NCBI GenBank assembly: GCA_027061625.1
Contig: JAMOVF010000079.1
Location: forward strand, 1 to 9,276
From: Deltaproteobacteria bacterium
Lineage (GTDB): Bacteria > Desulfobacterota > Dissulfuribacteria > Dissulfuribacterales > JALVPX01
Direction of reading: 5' to 3'
DNA: 9,276 bases
Part shown: positions 1 through 6,778 of the stretch, one piece after another
Layout of the letters: each line of letters opens with the position of its first letter
How positions within the stretch are numbered: position 1 is the first letter of the stretch
Program-made: the position numbers and the translations under genes
Notes under the pieces: model-generated
Seen by the model: only the letters and a program-made list of their open reading frames with translations
Told to the model about the DNA's origin: nothing
The model's database searches: none

Positions 1-251
1 ACAGCAGGACGGTTGAAGAATAAATAGGCTGTAAGTTTAGGCAAGGCACCTATACGGTTTGTGGTGCCGATTTCAAATATTTTTACTGAAGGAGAGAGAA
101 TTTCTATGTATGGCCCCTTTTTTTTGCTTACCACCAGATCCACTTTGACGCCGCGGGAAGATAATTCATTGGCAAAATTCAGCAGTACCCTTCCAACTCC
201 ACCTGTGCTCATTTTATCTGTTAGGAAGGCAATACGCGGCCTTGGGTTCAA
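1..251 (-). CDS. Glycosyltransferase, GT4-like N-terminus (partial, runs off left edge)
   Basis: The first 83 codons of a minus-strand gene are visible and stay open to the window edge. The translation begins LNPRPRIAFLTDKMSTGGVG (first residue Met in the protein). A first beta-strand is followed by a glycine-rich GGVGRVLLNFANEL segment at about residues 17-30, then a second strand VKVDLVV and a KKKGPYIEIL stretch. This is the usual opening of the donor/acceptor half of GT-B fold, GT4-type glycosyltransferases, which move sugars from nucleotide-sugars in envelope polysaccharide or lipid synthesis. The start is TTG at 251, chosen because a perfect GGAGGT (261-266 on the complement) lies 9 bases upstream and a stop codon closes the frame just before it. 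The first ATG would be codon 14, inside the conserved strand and without a ribosome binding site. It lies 22 bases after rnhA, probably the same transcript. Acceptor and donor cannot be judged from this fragment. Confidence 0.75.
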   Translation of the reverse strand, partial: MNPRPRIAFLTDKMSTGGVGRVLLNFANELSSRGVKVDLVVSKKKGPYIEILSPSVKIFEIGTTNRIGALPKLTAYLFFNRPA

Positions 252-273
252 GATGGTTTGACCTCCAGCCCCA

Positions 274-756
274 TTATTTTATCTTGCCTGCAACATCTTC
301 GTTTAGATTCCCTGCCTTGCCCTGCTCAATGGCCTGTCTGGCCAGGGAGTCTGCCAGTTCATTTTCTGCATGCCCTGCATGGCCTTTAACCCACTTCCAC
401 TCTATATCATGAATATTTTGGAGCTTGTCTAAGGCAACCCATAAATCCTTGTTTTTTACTGGTTTCCCTGCTGCTGTTTTCCAGCCGCGCCTTTTCCAAT
501 TATTTATCCAATCGGTAATGCCTTGCCTTAAATATTGGGAATCTGTGGTGATGATCACTTTACAGGGCCTTTTTAGTGCTTCAAGGGCCCTTATGGCAGC
601 TAAAAGCTCCATCCGGTTGTTCGTGGTCTCAGAGGCCCAGCCATAGATTTTTTTCTCATGTTCATTGTAGCGAAGCACAGCTCCCCAGCCTCCAGGGCCT
701 GGATTGCCTGAACAAGCGCCGTCTGTGTATATGTGTACCTCTGTTTGATCTTTCAT
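274..756 (-). CDS. rnhA: Ribonuclease HI
   Basis: RNase HI cleaves the RNA strand of RNA-DNA hybrids (R-loops, primers) in the cytoplasm, using two metal ions. The 160-residue length is normal for the family. All catalytic residues are present and sit exactly two places after the E. coli numbering: D12 in YTDGACSGNPGPGG, E50 in NNRMELL, D72 in TTDSQ, H126 in KGHAGHAEN and D136 in NELAD. The basic handle region (NWKRRGWKTAAGKPVKNKDLW, about 86-106) is also present, so this is the bacterial type with the substrate-binding protrusion. Its ATG overlaps the menG stop codon by four bases (ATGA). No good Shine-Dalgarno sequence precedes it, which suggests translational coupling to menG. A functional link to quinone synthesis is not expected; it appears to be carried along in the operon. 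Confidence 0.97.
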   Translation of the reverse strand: MKDQTEVHIYTDGACSGNPGPGGWGAVLRYNEHEKKIYGWASETTNNRMELLAAIRALEALKRPCKVIITTDSQYLRQGITDWINNWKRRGWKTAAGKPVKNKDLWVALDKLQNIHDIEWKWVKGHAGHAENELADSLARQAIEQGKAGNLNEDVAGKIK

Positions 757-1478
757 GATTTCTTTATGCCTGTATAGATGGTTACGATCCCAAGGGTAAG
801 AGGCCGGCAGGCAACTTCTGAAAATCCGCTATCACGCATAAGGGAACAGAGTTCTTTTGGTGAATAAAAGGCCTCTATGGATTCTGCCAGATATTTATAG
901 GCCTCCTTGTCTTTGGAGATAAGGCCTCCAATTACAGGAAGGATGTTGTGGAGATAGAATTTATAGAGAGGGCCAAATATTGGGTTGGCAGGCCTTGAAA
1001 ATTCAAGGATCACCAATTTCCCGCCTGGCTCCAAGACCCTGATCATTTCTTTTAAACCCTTTGGGACATCACTCAAATTTCTTATGCCAAAGGCGATGGT
1101 TATGCCCTCTATGCATTCATCCTTCAAAGGCAGCTCCTGACCGTCGCCGCAGACAGGAAAGATGGGTATTTCCCCCTTTTTTTGATTTAATTTTTCCTTG
1201 GCTCCAAAGGCAAGCATGTCAAAGCAGAAATCTACCGCTGCCACTGGACGCCTTTTTTGTTTTACCAACTCCAGAGAAAGGGGTAAGGTGCCTGCACACA
1301 AGTCCAGAATTGGCCCCTTTGAGTAGTCAGCAAGCTCTTTAGCTGCCTCTTTTCGCCAATAATGGTCTATATAACAGCTCAACAGGGAGTTGAGCAGGTC
1401 ATAACGCTTGGTTACAGAGGCAAATTTAGTTTGAACAAATTCCCCTTTTTGATGGGGATCTGGCAAGGTACGGTTCAT
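753..1478 (-). CDS. menG: Demethylmenaquinone methyltransferase (UbiE/MenG family)
   Basis: SAM-dependent C-methyltransferase that converts demethylmenaquinone to menaquinone, the last step of the pathway, at the cytoplasmic face of the inner membrane. The 241-residue protein begins with the family segment FVQTKFASVTKRYDLLNSLL (about 14-33). The SAM-binding motif I follows as LDLCAGT (58-64), then an acidic AVDFCFDML strand end (81-89), the diagnostic AFGIRNLSDVPKGL (129-142) and LEPGGKLVILEFSRP (149-163). The C-terminal YLAESIEAFYSPKEL also matches the family. After CAGT the usual glycine-aspartate is replaced by LPL, a modest deviation. It starts 20 bases after mqnA and overlaps rnhA by four bases. 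Ubiquinone methylation is also possible for UbiE enzymes, but the mqn neighbours point to menaquinone. Confidence 0.93.
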   Translation of the reverse strand: MNRTLPDPHQKGEFVQTKFASVTKRYDLLNSLLSCYIDHYWRKEAAKELADYSKGPILDLCAGTLPLSLELVKQKRRPVAAVDFCFDMLAFGAKEKLNQKKGEIPIFPVCGDGQELPLKDECIEGITIAFGIRNLSDVPKGLKEMIRVLEPGGKLVILEFSRPANPIFGPLYKFYLHNILPVIGGLISKDKEAYKYLAESIEAFYSPKELCSLMRDSGFSEVACRPLTLGIVTIYTGIKKS

Positions 1479-1498
1479 GAGTCTGAATCAAATCCTTT

Positions 1499-2350
1499 TC
1501 ATGCAATATCTGCAAAGTTGAGCTTGACCTTTTTGGGCAGGTCTCCCCTGGCATAGAGTTTGGAAAAGAAGAGGCTCAGCCCCTTTTGATGCGCTTTTTT
1601 TAGTTCCATATCGATGCCTTGGAGATATGACACGCATTCATCCTTGTCCATGGGGATTTTAGGGGCCACAGTGCTGCTTATTTCATCCAGCTGTTTTAGG
1701 CCTGTTTTTAAACATGTCAAAAGGCGCTGTTGAAGAATTTTGAAAAGTTCCCTTGACCTTTCAAATGCCGCCTTTCTTATGGCCCATACTGCAAAGACGA
1801 ATGGAAGGCCTGTTTCTTTTAGCCAAATGTCTGCCAGATCTACTATATAGAGGCTGGAGCATTTGTCTCTCAGCCTCAAGGCTTCATCCCCTATGGCCAT
1901 ATATGCGCTGCACTTTCCCTGTTCGAGCCATTCATATGGGGATTGCGGCAGATAATGGGGTTTTAATCCCCAGAAATCTTCCAAGATGATGTTCAGCAGC
2001 CTGGTGGAAGTGGCAGACTGCTGTGTAAGGCCGATCTTTTTTCCATCAAGGTTTTTAGGATCTTCTTTGCTTATGAGTAGCACACTTCCTACTGGGCCTG
2101 AAGCACTGATGGAGAGCCCTGGAAGCAGCAGATAATCAGGGTATCGCTCTCCATAGGCAAAGGATGATACAAGGCCGGCGTCAAGTTCACCGCAGTGGAG
2201 CATTTTGTTCAATGCAGCAGGATGATCTTCAATAACCTCCCACCCTTTTAAAGGGCCTTGTTTGAGCCATGGAATATAAATGGGGGATGTGTTGATAAAA
2301 TTTACCATGCCGAGCTTTAGGCATGGTTTTGTTTCCTGTGGATCAGCCAT
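1499..2350 (-). CDS. mqnA: Chorismate dehydratase MqnA (futalosine pathway of menaquinone)
   Basis: First committed enzyme of the futalosine menaquinone pathway: it dehydrates chorismate to 3-[(1-carboxyvinyl)oxy]benzoate (3-enolpyruvylbenzoate). The 283 residues have a periplasmic-binding-protein-like fold in the family. Visible family signatures are KLGMVNFINTSPIY near the N-terminus (12-25), GELDAGLVSSFAYGERYPDY (54-73), and the loop SISASGPVGSVLLIS (80-94). The last of these is the hallmark that separates MqnA from the related MqnD. There is no signal peptide, as expected for a cytosolic enzyme. The ATG overlaps the end of the upstream amidohydrolase gene by 8 bases, with a weak GGATGGA upstream. 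MqnD shares the fold, but the ASGPVGS loop and N-terminus favour MqnA. Confidence 0.93.
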   Translation of the reverse strand: MADPQETKPCLKLGMVNFINTSPIYIPWLKQGPLKGWEVIEDHPAALNKMLHCGELDAGLVSSFAYGERYPDYLLLPGLSISASGPVGSVLLISKEDPKNLDGKKIGLTQQSATSTRLLNIILEDFWGLKPHYLPQSPYEWLEQGKCSAYMAIGDEALRLRDKCSSLYIVDLADIWLKETGLPFVFAVWAIRKAAFERSRELFKILQQRLLTCLKTGLKQLDEISSTVAPKIPMDKDECVSYLQGIDMELKKAHQKGLSLFFSKLYARGDLPKKVKLNFADIA

Positions 2351-3650
2351 AATTTTCCATCCAGCTGGTTTCTTCCACTGCCCAATAAGATTCAGGAAGG
2401 CCTTCAGCTACCTCAAATACTAGGTAATCAAAGAGATCTTTTGGTCCAATAGGGCCAGATTTGATCACATATAGCAGCGGCGCAGAGCCCTGATCCAAGG
2501 TGCCTAGGCCCTTCAGATTGAGTGCAGCAGCACCGCCCACAGTTGCAGCCTTGAAAATGTCGGCAGTGTCAATCTGGGGACATTGCCTTGCAAGGCTTGC
2601 CATTTCTGCAAAGATGGAAAGCCTGTCATTGCTGGCCAGGCTGTCTGTCCCAAGCGCTATATTTATGCCGGCTTTCATCAATTTTTCTACAGGAGGGGTG
2701 CCAACCCCCAAAAACATGTTGCTCCTTGGGCAGAGGCACACAGATGCCTTGGACGCAGCCAAGATTTCTATATCGAGTTCATCTATATGCACGCAGTGCA
2801 CACAGATGGTTCTTTTGTCCAGCACATTTAGTTCCTTAAGCAGTTTTACCGGGGAAGTGGAGTCAACTTTGAACTCCACTGGATTTCTGCCTTTTTCTTT
2901 TAAAAGCTCAAAGATAGGGCCTTTTGAGTCCCTTAAAAATTCTATTTCTTCTTGAGATTCGGCAACATGAATAGAAAAGGGAAGGTCTAGCTGATTATCC
3001 CGGGCCTTGATTGCTTGGATGGCCTTTGGGGCCACGGTATAAACCGAATGAGCTGAGTAGCCAAAATTGAATCTGCCGCTGTTTTTATAATCTGCCCTTA
3101 GAACTTCGATCAAATCCTCTAGACCATTCCCTTCAGGGTGCAGGATCTCCTTAAAATGGACACCTGTAAAGGGCCATACGGTTGATTCAGAGGAGGCCTT
3201 TTCCCAGACCAGTGCGGTGTTGCCTGTGTCTGCCAATCCTGCAACTCCATTTCCATGAAGCGTCTTCACAGCCTCTTCAAGGGCCTTTTCATATTCATGG
3301 GGTTCTATGTTCTCCCTGGCCTTTATCAAATTTCTTATCCAGGCAGTAAAAGATCCACTTGGTGAAAGACGCCATTTAAGCGGAGAGAGCTCCAGGTGGC
3401 TGTGGCAGTTAATAAGGCCTGGAATGATAACACTATCCCCATGGTCTATATGCTCTGCATCTACCAAAGACGCCCGCAGTTCATCTACCGGCCCAACACC
3501 AACCACCTTATTACCAAATATGGCTACAGCCCCCCTTTCCAAAGGAGGTTTGGAAACAGGCACCACCCACCTTGCCGTATGAAGCTGAAGGGGCGAAAGC
3601 TGCTCAAAGCCAAATTGGATCTCAAACACTTCCATTCCTTTCATCTGCAA
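2343..3650 (-). CDS. mqnX: Amidohydrolase, probable aminodeoxyfutalosine deaminase
   Basis: Metal-dependent amidohydrolase of the SAH/chlorohydrolase-like deaminase group, 435 residues. Metal and catalytic positions are visible: H83 and H85 in LINCHSHLELS, H228 and E231 in SIHVAESQEE, H285/H288 in CVHCVHID, and D336 in LGTDSLASND. The N- and C-terminal parts form the usual small beta-sandwich around the barrel. Known aminodeoxyfutalosine deaminases of this superfamily convert 6-amino-6-deoxyfutalosine to futalosine. The exact substrate is inferred from its place between mqnC and mqnA; deamination of SAH or another adenosine compound remains possible. The start is uncertain. The longest frame begins with TTG at 3650. 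ATG at 3644 and 3635 are alternatives, and GTG at 3629 has the best-placed ribosome binding site (AAAGGA, 6 bases upstream). The gene overlaps the mqnC end by 8-29 bases, depending on the start. Confidence 0.82.
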   Translation of the reverse strand: MQMKGMEVFEIQFGFEQLSPLQLHTARWVVPVSKPPLERGAVAIFGNKVVGVGPVDELRASLVDAEHIDHGDSVIIPGLINCHSHLELSPLKWRLSPSGSFTAWIRNLIKARENIEPHEYEKALEEAVKTLHGNGVAGLADTGNTALVWEKASSESTVWPFTGVHFKEILHPEGNGLEDLIEVLRADYKNSGRFNFGYSAHSVYTVAPKAIQAIKARDNQLDLPFSIHVAESQEEIEFLRDSKGPIFELLKEKGRNPVEFKVDSTSPVKLLKELNVLDKRTICVHCVHIDELDIEILAASKASVCLCPRSNMFLGVGTPPVEKLMKAGINIALGTDSLASNDRLSIFAEMASLARQCPQIDTADIFKAATVGGAAALNLKGLGTLDQGSAPLLYVIKSGPIGPKDLFDYLVFEVAEGLPESYWAVEETSWMENYG

Positions 3651-4713
3651 GGGTGTAATCCATCAGCCTCTGTTTCGGAATGAATCCGGCCTGGTTGATG
3701 AGCTGCCTTATCTTATTTTCAGAAAGCCTGTGGCTTACTCCTGCAGCAGCCACCACATTTTCTTCAATCATGGTGCTGCCAAAATCATTGGCTCCATAAA
3801 AAAGTGAGATTTGGGCTATCTTAGGGCCCTGGGTTACCCAGGATGCTTGAATATTGGGGAAATTATCAAGATATATCCGTGAAAGGGCAAGCATTTTTAA
3901 ATATTCATAGGAAGTTGCTGGTTTGCACTCAATTTCCGTGTTTCCTGGTTGAAAAGGCCATGGAATGAAGGCTGTAAAGCCTTCTGTCCTGTCTTGCAGA
4001 CTCCTCAACTGCTCCAGATGTTCTATTCTCTCTTCATCTGTCTCAATATGACCAAACATCATAGTAGCTGTGGTCTTTAAGCCCAGGTTGTGAGCAGTTT
4101 CCATCACCTCCAGCCATTCAGCTGCTGTTGCCTTATTGGGTGATGTCTGCTGGCGCACTCTGTCAACCAAAATTTCAGCTCCACCGCCTGGAATAGAATC
4201 CAAGCCAGCCACTTTCAGGCGCTCTAGGACCTCTCTTATGGAATTTCCGGAGATATTGGCAAAATGGACTATTTCAGGTGGAGAAAAGGCATGGCAGTGG
4301 ATTCCAAATTCCTTCTTTATAAAGGACAGCATGTCTTCATAAAATTCCAGGGATAGATCTGGATGCAGCCCGCCTTGAAGCAGTATCTGGGTGCCACCAA
4401 GTTCTTGAGTCTCTAGAATTTTTTTTAAAAGCTCCTCTTTGGAAAGGACGTAGCCTTGGCTGTGGCCAGGTGCCTTGAAAAAGGCACAGAATTTACATCC
4501 AGAAATACACACATTGGTGTAATTGATGTTCCGGTCGATCACATATGTTACCAGCTTGTCAGGATGTTTTTTGAGTCTGATTTCATGGGCAAGACTTCCA
4601 AGAAGGTTCACATCGGCGTGGCGGTACAGCTCTAAGGCCTCTTCCTTGGAGATTCTCTTTTGTTGCCTCACCTTTGAGGCGATGTCTGAAACAGGTTTTT
4701 GGCAATCCATCAT
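3622..4713 (-). CDS. mqnC: Cyclic dehypoxanthinylfutalosine synthase MqnC (radical SAM)
   Basis: Radical SAM enzyme that cyclises dehypoxanthinylfutalosine, a carbon-carbon bond-forming step of the futalosine route. The 363-residue protein carries the 4Fe-4S/SAM cysteine motif as CISGCKFC (C69, C73, C76; CX3CX2C), preceded by YVIDRNINYTN. QILLQGGLHPDL (110-120) is characteristic of MqnC; the paralogue MqnE has VHIVGGIHPDL at this place. GLDSIPGGGAEIL (170-182) and MMFGHIET (218-225) are further family blocks. Its first ATG overlaps the mqnE stop as ATGA, and a second ATG follows immediately, so initiation is probably coupled to termination of mqnE. An assembled Fe-S cluster and low-oxygen conditions are needed for activity, in keeping with an anaerobic host. 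Confidence 0.94.
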   Translation of the reverse strand: MMDCQKPVSDIASKVRQQKRISKEEALELYRHADVNLLGSLAHEIRLKKHPDKLVTYVIDRNINYTNVCISGCKFCAFFKAPGHSQGYVLSKEELLKKILETQELGGTQILLQGGLHPDLSLEFYEDMLSFIKKEFGIHCHAFSPPEIVHFANISGNSIREVLERLKVAGLDSIPGGGAEILVDRVRQQTSPNKATAAEWLEVMETAHNLGLKTTATMMFGHIETDEERIEHLEQLRSLQDRTEGFTAFIPWPFQPGNTEIECKPATSYEYLKMLALSRIYLDNFPNIQASWVTQGPKIAQISLFYGANDFGSTMIEENVVAAAGVSHRLSENKIRQLINQAGFIPKQRLMDYTLADERNGSV

Positions 4714-5795
4714 ATGTGATTGTAAAGGGTGTCCCTTTCCACTGGTTCCCGGCCTGCGGCCTTTATCAGCCTTTCGATTTCATTCCTGGTCATGGCCTGG
4801 GCCGTCTCCCCTCCAGCCATATGGGTGATTTTTTCCTCAAGCACTGTTCCGTCAAGGTCATCTGCTCCATACCAAAGTGCAATCTGCGCTACCTTTGGAC
4901 CAAGCATCACCCAATAGGCCTTAATGTGGGGAAAGTTATCAAGCATAAGCCTTGATACGGCAATATTTTTGAGGTCATCTATCCCTCCGGTTGGGGCTAT
5001 CTCTTCCAAACCGGTGTTTTTGGGGTGGAAGGCAAGGGGAATAAAGCACATGAAGCCGCCGGTTTCATCCTGGGCCTCCCTCAAGGCAACTAAATGTTCT
5101 ATGCGCTCTTCCACAGTTTCAATATGGCCATAAAGCATGGTGGCATTGCTTTTTATGCCAAGCCTGTGGGCCGTTTTGGCTACATCAAGCCATTCATTGC
5201 CAGGGAGTTTTTCAGGGCATAGTTTTTCCCTTATCCTTGTGCTGAAGACCTCTGCTCCGCCTCCTGGAATGGACCCTAGGCCTGCATCTGCAAGGTCTTT
5301 CAAGGTGTCTTCTATGCTCATTCCAGCCAATTTGGCTAGATGGGCTATTTCAACACAGGTAAAGGCCTGGATATGGATTTCCGGCCTTATTCTCTTAATG
5401 GCACGCAACATGTCTGTATAATAGGAATAGGGAAGGTCTGGATGGATGCCGCCTACAATGTGCACTTCTGAAATGGGCTCATTGAGCCTTTCCTTGATTT
5501 TCTTTTCAATTTCTTCAATAGACATTTCATAGCTGCCAGGAGCTTGTTTTTCTTTGCCAAAAGCGCAAAATTTACACAAATTTGTACAAACATTGGAATA
5601 ATTTATGTGCTGATTGTATATATAATAGGCCTTGTTGCCATTTTTCTTTTCTCTCACAAGGTTGGCCAAGTAACCCAGTGCTGGCAGATGGTCGGTTTCA
5701 TAAAGCTGTATGCCGTCTTCGGGACTGAGCCGTTCACCATTTACCACCTTCTGGTAAATATCTAAGAGCCCAGCCTGTTCCAGGGAGTCAGTCAC
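4710..5795 (-). CDS. mqnE: Aminodeoxyfutalosine synthase MqnE (radical SAM)
   Basis: Radical SAM enzyme that adds the SAM-derived 5'-deoxyadenosyl group to 3-enolpyruvylbenzoate, forming 6-amino-6-deoxyfutalosine. The 361 residues contain the cluster motif CTNLCKFC (C70, C74, C77), with YYIYNQHINYSN just before it. Other blocks are EVHIVGGIHPDLPYSYY (110-126), GLGSIPGGGAEVFS (about 172-185) and TMLYGHIET. The protein is clearly homologous to the following MqnC along its whole length. The start is GTG at 5795, which shares one base with the TAG stop of the FKBP gene (TAGTG). A strong AAGGAG (5803-5808 on the complement) lies 7 bases upstream, inside the last codons of that gene. Translation is therefore likely coupled to the FKBP gene. 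Confidence 0.95.
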   Translation of the reverse strand: MTDSLEQAGLLDIYQKVVNGERLSPEDGIQLYETDHLPALGYLANLVREKKNGNKAYYIYNQHINYSNVCTNLCKFCAFGKEKQAPGSYEMSIEEIEKKIKERLNEPISEVHIVGGIHPDLPYSYYTDMLRAIKRIRPEIHIQAFTCVEIAHLAKLAGMSIEDTLKDLADAGLGSIPGGGAEVFSTRIREKLCPEKLPGNEWLDVAKTAHRLGIKSNATMLYGHIETVEERIEHLVALREAQDETGGFMCFIPLAFHPKNTGLEEIAPTGGIDDLKNIAVSRLMLDNFPHIKAYWVMLGPKVAQIALWYGADDLDGTVLEEKITHMAGGETAQAMTRNEIERLIKAAGREPVERDTLYNHI

Positions 5796-6325
5796 TATAC
5801 TTCTCCTTGCTGCACATCTTCTTGACTGGATAGAGTGTTTTGATGCTCTGGCGCAGGGTTGATATCCACAGGATGCTGTTCCCTTACGTCTCTTATTATC
5901 ACCTCGAAATGGAGGGTTTTACCTGCCATAGGGTGATTGAAGTCAAGCATGATGGCGCCTTCCCAAATGGCCCTTACCAGTGCCGGTTTCACTATTCCAA
6001 ATTCATCAGGCGCTTTAACTACTTTACCCATTTCAGCTTCACCTGAAATCCGCTCAGAGGCCACAAGACACACTTTTTTGGGATCATAGTCGCCATAGGT
6101 GTGCTGCGGCGGTACAGGAATAACCCGTCTTTCACCTGGCTCAAGCCCAATAAGTCCTTCTTCTACAGGCTTTGGAAAATCCCCAGATCCACATATAAAG
6201 GCAACCGGCCCCCCACTTTTTTCAGATGAATCTACCACCTTCCCCGAAGGCAGCCTGACATGGTAATCCATGACCACCATTTTGCCAATTTCTACCTTTT
6301 TAGACACCTTAGTCTCCTCTTTCAT
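5795..6325 (-). CDS. SlyD-like FKBP-type peptidyl-prolyl cis-trans isomerase
   Basis: Cytoplasmic folding helper of the SlyD branch of FKBPs, 176 residues. The FKBP half reads KMVVMDYHVRLPSGKVVDSS (15-34), then PVEEGLIGLEPGERRVIPV (53-71) and YGDYDPKK (77-84). An inserted flap-type domain (about 85-125) follows, and the chain returns to the FKBP core with LDFNHPMAGKTLHFEVII (127-144), which closely follows the SlyD pattern. There is no signal peptide and no histidine/cysteine-rich metal-binding tail like that of E. coli SlyD. The tail after residue 150 is polar and probably disordered. It lies 12 bases after the DUF1178 gene and joins mqnE by a one-base overlap. The first ATG has only a closely spaced AAGGG before it; M16 is an alternative start that would keep the whole domain. 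A role in maturing the radical SAM enzymes downstream is speculation. Confidence 0.88.
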   Translation of the reverse strand: MKEETKVSKKVEIGKMVVMDYHVRLPSGKVVDSSEKSGGPVAFICGSGDFPKPVEEGLIGLEPGERRVIPVPPQHTYGDYDPKKVCLVASERISGEAEMGKVVKAPDEFGIVKPALVRAIWEGAIMLDFNHPMAGKTLHFEVIIRDVREQHPVDINPAPEHQNTLSSQEDVQQGEV

Positions 6326-6337
6326 AACCCTTTTTTG

Positions 6338-6772
6338 TTAATGGCCCCTCTTTTTTTGTTTTTTTACCGGAACAGGGATCTTTGAAAATTTTATACCATT
6401 TTTTTCCAGCATCTTTTCTTCTTCTTTGGTAGCAACACCCCGTATAGAGCGCTCTTCAGTAACCCCATAATGCATCTTTAAGGCCTCTTCTGCAAAGGCA
6501 GGCCCTACATCTTCAGTGTGTTTTTCAATAAACTCATAGGCCTCATGCAACAATTCCACAATAGCCTGATTGGCAGTGCTGCCATCCTGTTTCGGCTTTG
6601 AATTGCCTTTTATGTGGACAGCCACTGCAGAAGGGACTTTATTTATTTTGCGGCTGCCGCATACAGGGCACTCTATCAATCCCTTGCCCAATTGCTCTTT
6701 AAATGCTTTTCTGTCTTGAAACCATGCCTCAAAGGTATGGTCTTGATTACAACATAGATCAAAGGCTATCAT
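6338..6772 (-). CDS. DUF1178 family protein with zinc-ribbon-like N-terminus
   Basis: 144-residue member of the DUF1178 family (COG5319), whose function is unknown. The N-terminus has the family pattern: a C-x3-H pair (C8 and H12 in CNQDH), then FEAWFQDRKAF (14-24), and a CPVC knuckle (C35, C38). Together these probably bind one zinc ion. The family C-terminal block is also present (ERSIRGVATKEEEKMLEKNG, 107-126), followed by a lysine-rich end (KKQKKRGH). The central part (about 54-70) is variable and polar. It is the first gene of the minus-strand train that contains the menaquinone genes. Its ATG faces the lolA ATG across 6 bases, and no convincing ribosome binding site is seen. In the family as known to me the protein is small and cytosolic; no enzymatic activity can be proposed from the sequence. 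Confidence 0.87.
   Translation of the reverse strand: MIAFDLCCNQDHTFEAWFQDRKAFKEQLGKGLIECPVCGSRKINKVPSAVAVHIKGNSKPKQDGSTANQAIVELLHEAYEFIEKHTEDVGPAFAEEALKMHYGVTEERSIRGVATKEEEKMLEKNGIKFSKIPVPVKKQKKRGH
6743..6772 (+). promoter_or_regulatory. Candidate sigma-70 promoter for lolA
   Basis: TTGATT (6743-6748; 4 of 6 to the -35 consensus), an 18-base spacer and TATCAT (6767-6772; 5 of 6 to the -10 consensus). Transcription would start close to 6779, at the lolA ATG itself, giving a leaderless or nearly leaderless message. This fits the lack of a ribosome binding site at the normal distance. The -10 overlaps the start codon of the divergent DUF1178 gene. It is a match by eye only. Confidence 0.25.
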
Positions 6773-6778
6773 GGGACT

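Noticed and set aside
753..1478. menG as a degenerate methyltransferase because motif I reads CAGTLPL
   Set aside because: Motif I varies in this position within the family, and all other diagnostic blocks (FGIRNLSD, LEPGGKLVILEFSRP, C-terminal region) are intact.
2500..2955. Plus-strand open frame of 151 codons inside the amidohydrolase gene
   Set aside because: It lies fully antisense to a well-conserved enzyme, its translation is rich in Ser/Ala/Pro with no recognisable domain, and no ribosome binding site supports it. It is a shadow frame, like the other plus-strand frames in 425-5765.
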